Shown: positions 41,696 through 51,130, counted from the stretch's first letter. The stretch: 52,098 nucleotides of DNA from Bodo saltans (GCA_001460835.1 CYKH01001904.1:1-52098), one strand, 5' to 3'. Numbers and translations: made by a program. Notes: generated from the letters alone by a model not told the origin.

Positions 41696-44600
41696 ATGGA
41701 AATGCGTGAAGCGCCTGCTGCGCAGTTGGCACCGAGGAGTAGCAGCAACAATATCGTGAAGGCAGGCTCCACCACATACGTGTATCGATTCGTGGGCCCC
41801 CAACAATTGGAGTGCCTCGTTCCAGAAGATCAAGTCGAAAGTAAAGAGTTTACTTTTGTGCGCAAGGTAGATCCGAAGTCTGGTCGTGAGTTCTTCGTCA
41901 ACACTCTCACCAGAAATCGTGTTTGGGTGCTGCCCGATGTCGCGGCACTCGCTGCGATGCCTCCGCTACCAGCCATCATTGACCGAAATGGGACCGTGTT
42001 TCACTTGACACAGTCTGCTGGTGGAGAGAAGGTCTACGCCCCTCAGCTTTTACCTGTTCCTCTGCATCCCGGCCACTGTTGGCTTCCTCGGCCTGATAGG
42101 ATTCATTTGAAGTACTTTTTCGTCAACGCTGCGACAAAAGAGAAGGTCATGTTCCTTCCTCCTACACTGGAATACATGGGCCGCATCGAGCTCATGTTTC
42201 TTCATTACCACATTGATGAGGCCATATCGATCCCAGAGAAAGGAAGGGACATTTCGTCATCCTCAACTTCGGAGGGCACACCATACGAGCAAACGCTGCT
42301 TCAGTGGGCCGGGAGAGAGGTGCAAGTGCTCGCTCAGCTGGTGCTGAAATATGGCGCCGAGCCTCCCCGCCAATCAACAGTGGACGATGTCGTCGACGCT
42401 TATGTGCGGCAAGGGGGTGTGTCGCAAGGGGATATTGATGCCATTCTGCAAGTTGTCGAAGGGCACAGCGCACAGGAGCAGCTGGATGCGCTTCGGGAAG
42501 CTTTTGGTGTCCCACCACGAACACTGCGTCAGCGCATCCTCTCCATGTACCACCACTACGCACCCGAGAAGCTGCACCAAGTGGAGCAGGTTACCAATCA
42601 ATACGGCCAGCCGCACTTGCCTCAAATGCTTGAGGATTTGGTCTCCAAGTGGGGGGCAGAGCCTCAAGATTTCAATGCTTCGATAAAATCCCCTCGAACT
42701 GCCGCGTTAGCAACGTCCAAATTAGAGCAGCGTGTCGTTGCGATGCTTGCTGCGTACGACCCTTCAAATCTCCATAAAGCTCAGGAATACTTAGCGGTGT
42801 TCCGGGGCAACGAACGCGAGTTGCTGGAGAACTTAGTGCGTCGATTCGGCCCAGAGCCTACGAGCAGCACCTCCAATGGTGGGGCGCCTCCTTCGTCGGT
42901 TGGGTCGTTAACTCCCAGATCTCACAGCACTCAAAGTTATCAACTGCGAAGCCCAGAGGGAGAGCTTGACAACAACCATTCAGCAGAGGGCGGAGGGAAT
43001 GCAACCGACAATGTCTTTCGAGAGAGACTTGTTGCGTTTTACCGTCGCTACAATCCTGGAAAGCTATCCGGTGTTGACGAAACGCTGCGTAAGTACGCGG
43101 GAGAGGAGGCGCTCATGATGGATCAATTGGTGCGGAAGTATGGGCCGGAGCCTTCGTCGCCCCTCCTCGGCACTCATGCTGCAGGACGCCTTGTCACTTC
43201 CCATGGGGGCTCACCAAGTCATCATTCATCCTCCTCACAGCCTGCCTCTTTTGAAGCCAGTGCAACGGAACCGCCGCCAGCGAACGTGGTTCCGCTGCGT
43301 GAGAGGATCACAGCGATGTACGAAGTGTACTCGATCGAGGGGGAGCTGGAAAAGACCCTCGAGTTGTACGATGGAAGCGAGAAGAAGATGCTTGAAGCCC
43401 TCGTCGGGGCATATGGTCCGGAGCCCACTCTGCAGCAAGTTCAAGACGCTCGTCGAATTGCGCAAGAACAAGCAGCCTCACGAGTCACGAGGAAACGCGG
43501 TCAGTCACTCGTCGACCAGACACGAACCAACATTAGTGCCATTCTCAGCAAGCATGACCCTGAAGCCATCACCTCAGTGGATCAGCTCCTAGCCCAGTAC
43601 CAAGGTCGAGAAGAACAACTGGTGGAAGAATTGAGTGATCGCTACTTAAACGGCAATTCTTCTACGCAGCCAACTGAGGCTGTCATTGACCCCCAAGATC
43701 CAGTCGCACTGGAGCAGATTCGTCAAGAGATTGCAACGAAAGCTCGGGCAGAGAACAGAGCGTTTTTGGAGCGCCTTAACACTTCTGAAAGCGTGGGTGA
43801 CGAGGAGGGCCTCATATCGCCAGTGCAGGCCTTACCCCCTTCAGAGCAGCATGCGGCATCTCCTAGCCAAGCACAGGAGTCAACTAACGTTACGACAGCT
43901 GATACAACTGCTGCGTCATCATCTTCGCCTCAGCGAAAGGTGCGCCAGGTTGTTACCGTCACGCCCGCTATTTTACCCTCTGATGGTGGTGTTGGCCAAT
44001 TGTATGCGGTCGAACGGCAACTCCACGAAGCCCTCGATGCAACAGAGCGCGTCCTCAGGCGGAATGAAATTCTGCATGAGGAAAATGTTCGTCTTTCAAA
44101 CACGCACAGAACACTTCAGCAACAGTGTGACGGCGAAGTTCGTGTTGTGAAAAATGAGCTTGATAAAGTTCGATCAGACTTTAGCAGGATGCACCACGAG
44201 TTCGCTCTGGAAAAGGTCCAGTTGAAGATGCAAGAAGAGGGTGCTATCCTCCGGTTTAAGCAAGAGACTCAGGAGGAACACGCCAAATATGTTGCCGCTC
44301 ACTTGGAAACGTTGTCAGAAAAGAAGCAACTTGAACAATTGTTGATGGAGACCAAAGCTGCCCTTGCCCATTCGGACTCTCAGTGCCGATCGTTTGAAAT
44401 GCGCATCAAGCGTCGAGATCGAGAGTTAGAAGACGCTCAAGCAGAAGTGAAGTTTCTGACCATTCAGCTTGATAAAGGCAACTGCACAGACTCTTGGACA
44501 CAGACGGATCAGCTACTCCAGTGGTCACCTAGATCGGACAAACGTCACAGCCTTCAGAAGAATGATCCCACAACTCCTCGCAGCACAATAAATGAAGCAA

Positions 44601-44986
44601 CGATTGACGTCGGGCAGCTACGCATTACTTGTGAAGAGCTAGAGCGTGAACTCGCCATAGCGAAAGCGAAGCACCGCGAGGCCATGGAGGAGTGCGAGAA
44701 TGCCGCTAAATTTATTCATGTGCTGAAGACGAAGAAGAGAAAACTCGAGGAACGTGTTGCTCATCTCGAGCTGCGTGAGCTTGCACTGCCCGATGCGCCA
44801 CCAAGCTTCACAGAGGTTGAATGTCGGAGATTGGAATCTGAGGTGACTGCATTGCAAGACCAACTCGCTGGAGCAGACTCACAGAATAGGCGATGCAAAC
44901 GCGAAATTGCTGAGCTTCGAAGCTTGCTCTCACTGCACATGGCGGGCTCGACACCAAGAATTTCGAAGAAACGCTCAGCAGTGTAA
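41696..44986 (+). CDS. WW-like, helical-repeat and coiled-coil protein (1096 aa)
   Basis: A WW-like module is near residues 50-85 (FTFVRKVDPKSGREFFVNTL...VWVLPD), with only the second tryptophan. Then come about seven copies of a 45-residue helical repeat, each ending in a YGxEP-type motif; clear copies start near 42526, 42725, 43015, 43290 and 43516 (pattern R..ai...Y.P.kl..vd..L..Y.G.E..ll..Lv.kyGpEP). Two more degenerate copies precede them. The C-terminal third is coiled coil (about residues 765-1078), broken by a WTQTDQ motif at 44495-44512 that fits the LC8-binding TQT core. No named family. From memory the YGPEP repeat recurs in conserved kinetoplastid proteins. A flagellar or cytoskeletal role is a guess. 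An in-frame ATG also occurs at 41702. Confidence 0.8.
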   Translation: MEMREAPAAQLAPRSSSNNIVKAGSTTYVYRFVGPQQLECLVPEDQVESKEFTFVRKVDPKSGREFFVNTLTRNRVWVLPDVAALAAMPPLPAIIDRNGTVFHLTQSAGGEKVYAPQLLPVPLHPGHCWLPRPDRIHLKYFFVNAATKEKVMFLPPTLEYMGRIELMFLHYHIDEAISIPEKGRDISSSSTSEGTPYEQTLLQWAGREVQVLAQLVLKYGAEPPRQSTVDDVVDAYVRQGGVSQGDIDAILQVVEGHSAQEQLDALREAFGVPPRTLRQRILSMYHHYAPEKLHQVEQVTNQYGQPHLPQMLEDLVSKWGAEPQDFNASIKSPRTAALATSKLEQRVVAMLAAYDPSNLHKAQEYLAVFRGNERELLENLVRRFGPEPTSSTSNGGAPPSSVGSLTPRSHSTQSYQLRSPEGELDNNHSAEGGGNATDNVFRERLVAFYRRYNPGKLSGVDETLRKYAGEEALMMDQLVRKYGPEPSSPLLGTHAAGRLVTSHGGSPSHHSSSSQPASFEASATEPPPANVVPLRERITAMYEVYSIEGELEKTLELYDGSEKKMLEALVGAYGPEPTLQQVQDARRIAQEQAASRVTRKRGQSLVDQTRTNISAILSKHDPEAITSVDQLLAQYQGREEQLVEELSDRYLNGNSSTQPTEAVIDPQDPVALEQIRQEIATKARAENRAFLERLNTSESVGDEEGLISPVQALPPSEQHAASPSQAQESTNVTTADTTAASSSSPQRKVRQVVTVTPAILPSDGGVGQLYAVERQLHEALDATERVLRRNEILHEENVRLSNTHRTLQQQCDGEVRVVKNELDKVRSDFSRMHHEFALEKVQLKMQEEGAILRFKQETQEEHAKYVAAHLETLSEKKQLEQLLMETKAALAHSDSQCRSFEMRIKRRDRELEDAQAEVKFLTIQLDKGNCTDSWTQTDQLLQWSPRSDKRHSLQKNDPTTPRSTINEATIDVGQLRITCEELERELAIAKAKHREAMEECENAAKFIHVLKTKKRKLEERVAHLELRELALPDAPPSFTEVECRRLESEVTALQDQLAGADSQNRRCKREIAELRSLLSLHMAGSTPRISKKRSAV

Positions 44987-45144
44987 GCACATAAACAAGT
45001 CTTCGTCTTCGCCACTATTCGAAAAATTGTACTTGCTCTTTTCCCCACTCACGCTTGTATTTGCGATCCTCGGAATTATCGTATCCGCTTGTACACGCAC
45101 AGTTTCACGCCATTTTTGCGCGTGCATCTTCGCAAGCTTCTGAA

Positions 45145-45177
45145 TTTCTTCGTTTGTTACAACTTTCCTTGTCTCAG
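45145..45177 (+). promoter_or_regulatory. Probable spliced-leader acceptor for phosphoesterase gene 1
   Basis: The tract TTTCTTCGTTTGTTACAACT and TTTCCTTGTCTCAG ends with AG at 45176-45177. The leader carries a five-codon upstream ORF (ATG at 45223, TAG at 45238-45240) ending two bases before the main ATG, unless a later AG (45221-45222 or 45239-45240) is used. Confidence 0.45.
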
Positions 45178-45242
45178 AAAAGAAAAGTAACGAACCTCTG
45201 TTCAATATTGAAACATTCTTAGATGCTACTTCGCCGTTAGAA

Positions 45243-46778
45243 ATGGTACATAGCATGACACTTTCCGTGTCTTTCACTTACATCATCGTTGTTGCGGCGA
45301 TATCCGTGACAATCCCCACTCCCGTTGTGGGGCAGTCCTACACCGCGGTTCTCATGTCCGACCTTCATTACGACCCATACTACGGCACGGGTAAAGCGTA
45401 TATTTGCAGCGATCAGTCCGTGCAGCGCTTGTACCCGTATGGGATAGCAGGCTGTGACACATCGCCATCGTTGCTTGCGTCGGCGATTGCAGATGCTGTG
45501 ACGTTGGCTCCCACCGTAGCGTTTGTGGGCGGCGACTGGCTGCGACATCAGATGGATGAATTGCCATCCTCTGATATTGATTCAACGTTAGGTGTTGTAG
45601 CGGCAGAAGTGAACAAGCTAGTCGACAGCACGACGCCCATTGTGAACTGGGCACTCGGCAACGATGACCTTGTTCCTGAGTACAGCTTCAATATATCAGC
45701 ACTCCTTCAGTTACGCGACTTTGGGAACGTCATGGTATCAAACAATCTTATTACAACAGCGGAAAAGGCAACCTTTGAAGACTGCGGGCATTTCTTCCGA
45801 GATATGACAATCATGAAAATTCGAATCATCTCTCTGAACACCATTTTGTGGTCCACAAAAATTGTGCCTTCTTTGGACCCAACCGTGGCGGATCCCTGCG
45901 GTCAGTTGGCGTTTTTGCAAAGCTCCTTGGCAGACGCTGTGACGGCAGGACGCAAGGTGATCATTTTAGGCCACATTCCGCCGGGCCTTGATGTCCACGG
46001 GGTCATGACGGATGGCTTTTCGCAGAAACAAATGTTCTGGGCCTCGCGGTTCCAGACGTCGTTCGTCAGTATTGTACAGCAGTTTGCATCGTCGGTCACA
46101 TTTATGATGTTTGGGCACACACATATGCTTTCTTTTATTGCCGACACGAGCACCTTCCCGACGATACCGATCTTCATCGTGCCTTCCATTTCCCCGGTGT
46201 ACTCCAACAATCCCTCGTATCTTATCGCCACCATCGATTCCGTTACGGGCAATGTCCAGCGGCTGAGGCATCGTGTGTTTTCGCTGAAGGACTCGTCGTG
46301 GGCGAATTACGCCGAACTTGCCACGAGTTTTGGCGGTATCGATTTGTGGAACGTCACCGAGCTTGCTCATGTAGCCTCAACATTTCAACATGATGGCGCC
46401 ATCGCTAGCACAGGTTTTGGCAAGGCAGATTTCCTCACGGAGTACTCTTCCAACGGCAATTTACAGTCTTTGTTTTTAAGTGGTGGAAAGTGTGACGGCG
46501 TTTGTGCTAGCGTCCTATTTTGCAGCATGAAACATGTCAACTTCGCCGACATCCAAGAATGCAGCACTCTGCTGGATGAGAAGACGAGTAGGGAGACGAG
46601 CCCCGCAACGATTCTCTTCACGGTGTTGAGTGTCTTGGTGTTCTTTGTTGGCCTTGGGATGATGGTGCATCGCCGCTCAGAGTTATCGACGACGCCGCCA
46701 GTGGGTCGCGAATCAGCGATCCTGTCTGCAACGTACATCATGAGGACGACAAGTCCGGTCAGAAAAAGACATCAGTGA
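45243..46778 (+). CDS. ASM/endopolyphosphatase-like metallophosphoesterase, type I membrane (copy 1)
   Basis: A 511-residue calcineurin-like phosphoesterase. Residues 1-28 are a signal peptide. All metal-binding blocks are visible: SDLHYDPYYGTG (about 39), GGDWLRHQ (about 97), GNDDLVPEY (about 139), GHIPPGLD (about 243) and GHTHML (about 291). The DLHYDP, GHIPPG and GHTH forms and length fit acid sphingomyelinase-like phosphodiesterases and yeast endopolyphosphatase Ppn1, and the GN(D/N)D block recalls Ppn1. A Cys-rich segment (CDGVCASVLFCSMKHV...C) precedes a C-terminal transmembrane helix (about 458-478) and a short basic tail. It should act outside the cell or inside an acidic vacuole, on polyphosphate, nucleotides or lipid head groups; which one cannot be told from sequence. 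Confidence 0.85.
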   Translation: MVHSMTLSVSFTYIIVVAAISVTIPTPVVGQSYTAVLMSDLHYDPYYGTGKAYICSDQSVQRLYPYGIAGCDTSPSLLASAIADAVTLAPTVAFVGGDWLRHQMDELPSSDIDSTLGVVAAEVNKLVDSTTPIVNWALGNDDLVPEYSFNISALLQLRDFGNVMVSNNLITTAEKATFEDCGHFFRDMTIMKIRIISLNTILWSTKIVPSLDPTVADPCGQLAFLQSSLADAVTAGRKVIILGHIPPGLDVHGVMTDGFSQKQMFWASRFQTSFVSIVQQFASSVTFMMFGHTHMLSFIADTSTFPTIPIFIVPSISPVYSNNPSYLIATIDSVTGNVQRLRHRVFSLKDSSWANYAELATSFGGIDLWNVTELAHVASTFQHDGAIASTGFGKADFLTEYSSNGNLQSLFLSGGKCDGVCASVLFCSMKHVNFADIQECSTLLDEKTSRETSPATILFTVLSVLVFFVGLGMMVHRRSELSTTPPVGRESAILSATYIMRTTSPVRKRHQ

Positions 46779-46880
46779 GTAAACTAGCAACGAAAGATCG
46801 AATCGAGAGTATCAAACGGTGGCTGTTAGGACTACACTCCGCACGTTACCTAGTTTTTTTTTCCCGTTCTGTCAATAAAT

Positions 46881-46912
46881 CCCGTTTTCTTGTTTTTATT
46901 TTATTTTGTCAG
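46881..46912 (+). promoter_or_regulatory. Strong probable spliced-leader acceptor for phosphoesterase gene 2
   Basis: CCCGTTTTCTTGTTTTTATT continues into TTATTTTGTCAG, AG at 46911-46912. The 91-base leader to the ATG at 47004 has no other ATG. It is the most textbook-like acceptor in the window. Confidence 0.7.
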
Positions 46913-47003
46913 CGGTGTTCCTTAGTGCATCGCATCTAGTGATTCATCCAACATACACATTCTTAACATACAAACACTCCAACAGGACTTACAAAGCCCA
47001 CAG

Positions 47004-48710
47004 ATGGCGCCATCAGCGCTATTTCCCATGGCGTTATCGAGCACAATCATTCTGTTTGTGTCTGTTGTTGTTGTCCCGCACGTTGCCTTAGGCGACACCA
47101 TTCGACTCATGCTGCTGTCGGACGTTCATTACGATCCAGCGTACGGCACATCGGAAGGGTACGGTGCCTGCACCTCATCCTCATCTCCCGAGTGGGGAAT
47201 TCCGTCGTGCGATGCCCCGTTGCAACTTGTGCAGTCGGCCATTCGTGACGCTGCGACACAAGACCCTGACTTGCTGCTGATGTCGGGAGATTGGCTTCGC
47301 CACGGGTTCAACAGTTTACCGATGTCAGAGGCCATACCAACTTTTCAGAAAGTTGCGGAGCTGATGTCAGAAGTAATGCCAAATACGACATCCTCAGTAT
47401 TTTCCGTCCCAAACTTCCAAGGCGCACTGGGGAACAATGATTTTATCCCGGACTACCACTTCAACCTTTCTAACCCAGCACATCCGCTTTTGTTGAATCA
47501 GTCAAAAGTGTTGAAAGATTTACGGCTTTTATCATCTGATGAGTCGTCAACATTTGGTCAATGCGGGTACTACTCAAGGGTAGTGAAGCGCCGCAGCACC
47601 AACGCATCGAGCGGCTTGAGGGTGATTGTCCTCAACACCATCATGTACAGCGTTTTACTTGACCCACCACTAACATTGAACGTTGAGGACCCGTGTGATC
47701 AGTTTGCGTTTCTATCGGGAACTTTATACGACGCCCGTGTTGCAGGAGATCGGGTGGTGATTGTGGCGCACATCCCTCCTGGCATGAATCTGTACAACGC
47801 ACTTTCCGGTGGGGTGAACTCAGGCACATCAAACCGGCAGTTTTGGTTTGAGCGCTTTGTGACGTCGTTCCGCAACATCGTAGCCGCTTACAAAGACGTC
47901 GTGACATTCCAGTTTTACGGCCACACGCACATGTTCTCTGTGATTGCAGACGCTGACCTCGGTGTTCCTGGAATCATTGTGCCTTCTGTCACTCGTCTTT
48001 TCGGCAATAATCCTTCCTACCTGATCGCCGAAATGGACGACACGACATGGCAAGTCTCCGACGTTCACCAACGACACTTTGTCGAGGCTCCAAATGGGTC
48101 AGTTTGGTGGGAAACCGGTGACGCAACGCTAGGGTCACTGTTCGCCTATGGTGGAGACAAGAATGTGGAGGGCAGCATCTTTGGGGAGGGAAACGTCACC
48201 GTACTAGCGGATGGATCGATCGCCATGGTATCAAATGACTCGCTTTGGCAACAGTTCCAGATGGTCCATGAGGGTGGCGTCATGCTGAACCTCTTCCCGA
48301 CACCCCCAGGTTCGGCGCCGCCGGTAGTAAAGGGATCGTGCAATAGTGAGTGCAAGCAGATTGTACTATGTTCAATGCTGCACGTGAGATGGGACGCGAT
48401 TTCCTCCTGTGTATCCAGCCCGATGCCAACCCTCATTCCGGCAAGTGCACCCACCACCTCTGGCTCTGGATCTGGCGCTGGAGATCCGAATCCAAGCAAC
48501 AGCGGTGTTGCAGGAGGTTACATTGCACTGTACATTATGTGTGCTGTGCTCGGCATCTGCTCCATCGCAGTGGTTGGCCGTCGCCTCCCAATGTGGGCGA
48601 AAAAAGTTGCATCAGGTAGAAACTCTGAGGCAGCAGGGCTTGTCAGTGCCTCGCCAACAAGACGAGAGCTTGACAGCGTTGCTTATGACGAAGGTGTCCA
48701 GGCAGTATGA
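47004..48710 (+). CDS. ASM/endopolyphosphatase-like metallophosphoesterase, type I membrane (copy 2)
   Basis: A 568-residue tandem paralogue of the preceding gene. It has a signal peptide (to about residue 30), then SDVHYDPAYGTS (about 39), SGDWLRHG (about 94), GNNDFIPDY (about 143), AHIPPGMN (about 255) and GHTHMF (about 306), so all metal ligands are kept. Both copies share GDWLRH, a conserved NPSYLIA segment after the GHTH block, and the C-terminal Cys pattern (CNSECKQIVLCSMLHV...C). This copy has a Ser/Gly/Pro linker before its transmembrane helix (about 503-525) and a longer tail. Several NxS/T sites suggest a glycosylated ectodomain. The arrangement indicates a local duplication that is old enough for the sequences to have diverged widely. 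Confidence 0.85.
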   Translation: MAPSALFPMALSSTIILFVSVVVVPHVALGDTIRLMLLSDVHYDPAYGTSEGYGACTSSSSPEWGIPSCDAPLQLVQSAIRDAATQDPDLLLMSGDWLRHGFNSLPMSEAIPTFQKVAELMSEVMPNTTSSVFSVPNFQGALGNNDFIPDYHFNLSNPAHPLLLNQSKVLKDLRLLSSDESSTFGQCGYYSRVVKRRSTNASSGLRVIVLNTIMYSVLLDPPLTLNVEDPCDQFAFLSGTLYDARVAGDRVVIVAHIPPGMNLYNALSGGVNSGTSNRQFWFERFVTSFRNIVAAYKDVVTFQFYGHTHMFSVIADADLGVPGIIVPSVTRLFGNNPSYLIAEMDDTTWQVSDVHQRHFVEAPNGSVWWETGDATLGSLFAYGGDKNVEGSIFGEGNVTVLADGSIAMVSNDSLWQQFQMVHEGGVMLNLFPTPPGSAPPVVKGSCNSECKQIVLCSMLHVRWDAISSCVSSPMPTLIPASAPTTSGSGSGAGDPNPSNSGVAGGYIALYIMCAVLGICSIAVVGRRLPMWAKKVASGRNSEAAGLVSASPTRRELDSVAYDEGVQAV

Positions 48711-49105
48711 GGGCCCACCCCCCAGCAAGAACAAAAAAAGCGGAACGTAGCAATTTCTGCAACCGCAACGTCGAAATCCCCCCCTCTCACTCTCTCTCTC
48801 TCTCTCTCACTATTTGATAGCATACAAGAACAGTTAAGTGTGTGTGTGTGGACGGTGTGTAACGATTCGAGTTTTTGATTCGTGACACCGAACGATTATG
48901 ACGGTGGTTGTGATAACGGGGACAGCAGAGTGTGGAAACCTGGACAACGTTGCTTTATCTTATTGGAACCAACACTATTGCAATTGTTCTTTAAACACTT
49001 AATGCAACAAGTTCTTGCGTGGGGTGATGATCATTTTTGCCTCATATTTGCGTTGAACAGTGGAAGGGAACGACCAAAAAAAAACACAGGCTTTGTTTAT
49101 TGATC
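48711..49105 (+). other. Intergenic region with TC microsatellite
   Basis: No supported gene in 395 bases. It contains a TC/CT dinucleotide run (about 48783-48809), a GT run (about 48837-48850), a short frame from the ATG at about 48897 that does not look coding, and a candidate acceptor AG at 49059-49060 after a T-rich stretch. From that AG the first ATG is 49106. Confidence 0.5.
48783..48809 (+). repeat. TC dinucleotide microsatellite
   Basis: About 12 near-perfect CT/TC units interrupted by one CA. It is pyrimidine-rich and could serve as a trans-splicing tract (AG at 48819-48820), though a later acceptor fits the downstream start better. Confidence 0.9.
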
Positions 49106-50962
49106 ATGCGGACTCAGTTCGTTGTAGTTCTTCTGTTTTCCCTTGGTGCTTTAACATCAGCGGCTTCCAGCATTGTCTGGTACGGCACTCCGGAAGCAGC
49201 GTCGTACGTTGGGTCCTGCCACGAGCTGTGCTGCTGCCCCGTTTGTGGCGTTCCCACCAATGATGCGTTTCCGTACGGCCTCACGGTGGACTCTGTGACG
49301 CTGCCCTTCCCAAAGGTGAAGGGCGCCTCTTGCCACTTCTCTATTTGGTCGGATCGCCCATACAATGATTCCAACGGAAATGCGGTGACTGTACCAAACA
49401 CTTTGTTCTGGCAGAATTACAACGTGTTTCTAGATTACGTCACTCACACCGCTCCCATTACGTGTGATTGCTGCCAGTTTAGCGGTGTGGATACCAGTTG
49501 CCAAGAAACGATTCCCATCGCTACATATCCCAAATATTTCTACGTTCAGGGTGGACTTGCGCAGGAGTATCAACCACTTACCCTGTTTTTCATGGACGGT
49601 GTTCAGCTGAACTACACCGACGTGGTGGAGCTGCGCAATGACACCTACTGCGGCTACACACATCCAAGGCCAGTGCAGTCATTTGGCAATCTCACCATCA
49701 CCAACCAGTCGTTTACGTCGAATGTGAATATTCCTCGACTTCCACCACGCGGTTGTTATAAAGTGTGTTACTATGCCTCGAGCCTGACGACGCCGCAATG
49801 GTACGATTTGGGGTTCTTGACCGTCAATGCGAAGCCAGCGGCATCAATTTCCTTTGTGTGGAACAACTTAGACGTCCTTCTCGCAGGAAACACCGCCACC
49901 ATCACGTACTTTGGGCGACGGTTGCTGAGCGTGTTTGACGACATTGCGGAGTTTCGCACGAGTGGAACGTGCGGGTCCGGGGCACCGGCTGCAACGACAT
50001 CCACAGGCACGAATGGAATCTTGAGTGTCATTGACGGAACGGAATGGTGCAAGCCGGCCGTAGTGGCTGCAATCACCTCAGCGCGACCACTGAATTACAT
50101 CGCCATCCAATACTCTGACTGCGGCACGTCAAATCGTGTCTACCAAGCACGGACGCAGTGGACCCTCACTCTGCCAACAAGTGCCGCTGACCTGACGTAC
50201 ACGGTGTGCTACCGCACCGCGAGTACGTGGTACAACGCCGGTACAGTCCTCATTCCTGGACAACGGACAGCGGCCTCAGCGTTGCAGACACTTTATGTGG
50301 CAACACGAGGCGCCACGTGGATTCGCAAGTCAGGTTGGGGAGGGAGCAACGCTTGCACCTTTTACGGCGTGCGTTGCGATGTCAACGGTAATGTTGTTGC
50401 GTTGTACCTTCAGCGCAATAACCTCACCGGCACCATTCCATCTGCGCTTTTCTACGCGCCGTACTTCTCAACGCTCAATCACATTGCATTTGATATGAAC
50501 AGCCTTTCTGGTACAGTTCCGCGAGAGATGGGGTCACTTCGAAAACTTAACTTCCTTGACATTGGTTTCAACAGTTTATCCGGCACTTTGCCGAGCACTC
50601 TCGACCGCACGAACTTATACATTACATACGCTGGCAATAACCAAGTGAAGGGGTACCTGCCGACCGTGATCGACTCCATTGGCTTGTCATGGACCTCGTA
50701 CGGTAATAACCTCACCGACGCCCCAGATCCACTGCAAGCCCCAGGATGCCCCACAGACGTGATGGAATGTTCAGAAGTAGGATCTACGGACTATGGCACC
50801 ACCCAATGCGGCCCAGACGGCATGACAGAGGGTGCGTGTACAGCGTACGGCTGCTGCTTTAACGCACAAGCACCGTTGACCTTTGGTGGAACGGCATGCT
50901 TCACAAAGCGCAGAGTGACGTACTTGCAGTATCCTCCGTGCCAAAAGCTCTCGTGCCCATAG
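49106..50962 (+). CDS. Secreted cysteine-rich protein with leucine-rich repeats and a trefoil domain
   Basis: A 618-residue protein with a clear signal peptide (MRTQFVVVLLFSLGALTSA). The first 380 residues are Cys-rich, with two similar strand-type units (GCYKVCYYASS...WYDLGFLTV and YTVCYRTASTWYNAGTVLI). Residues about 390-540 are plant-like LRRs with an LRR N-cap (ALQTLYVATRGATW, CTFYGVRCD), then repeats of the NNLTGTIP, NSLSGTVP, NSLSGTLP type. Residues about 548-605 form a P-type trefoil domain: CGPDGMTEGACTAYGCCFN fits the family spacing exactly. There is no C-terminal membrane helix or GPI signal, so it is probably secreted or trafficked to a lysosome-like compartment. Function is unknown; recognition or binding of glycans or proteins is plausible. 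The start is the first ATG after the AG at 49060. Confidence 0.87.
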   Translation: MRTQFVVVLLFSLGALTSAASSIVWYGTPEAASYVGSCHELCCCPVCGVPTNDAFPYGLTVDSVTLPFPKVKGASCHFSIWSDRPYNDSNGNAVTVPNTLFWQNYNVFLDYVTHTAPITCDCCQFSGVDTSCQETIPIATYPKYFYVQGGLAQEYQPLTLFFMDGVQLNYTDVVELRNDTYCGYTHPRPVQSFGNLTITNQSFTSNVNIPRLPPRGCYKVCYYASSLTTPQWYDLGFLTVNAKPAASISFVWNNLDVLLAGNTATITYFGRRLLSVFDDIAEFRTSGTCGSGAPAATTSTGTNGILSVIDGTEWCKPAVVAAITSARPLNYIAIQYSDCGTSNRVYQARTQWTLTLPTSAADLTYTVCYRTASTWYNAGTVLIPGQRTAASALQTLYVATRGATWIRKSGWGGSNACTFYGVRCDVNGNVVALYLQRNNLTGTIPSALFYAPYFSTLNHIAFDMNSLSGTVPREMGSLRKLNFLDIGFNSLSGTLPSTLDRTNLYITYAGNNQVKGYLPTVIDSIGLSWTSYGNNLTDAPDPLQAPGCPTDVMECSEVGSTDYGTTQCGPDGMTEGACTAYGCCFNAQAPLTFGGTACFTKRRVTYLQYPPCQKLSCP

Positions 50963-51130
50963 TGAACTAAATATACAGAAAAGAATGATTCTACGATGCC
51001 ACCTTGGAAAGGGCGGTTTCTTTTTCCCCACTCGCCACCTGCTAGCCAGGACTTTCATTTTCAAAAAAAAAGTTTGTAGTACTCCTTCCTCCACAGCACA
51101 AAAATAAAACACAACGCTTATCTATGCGGC

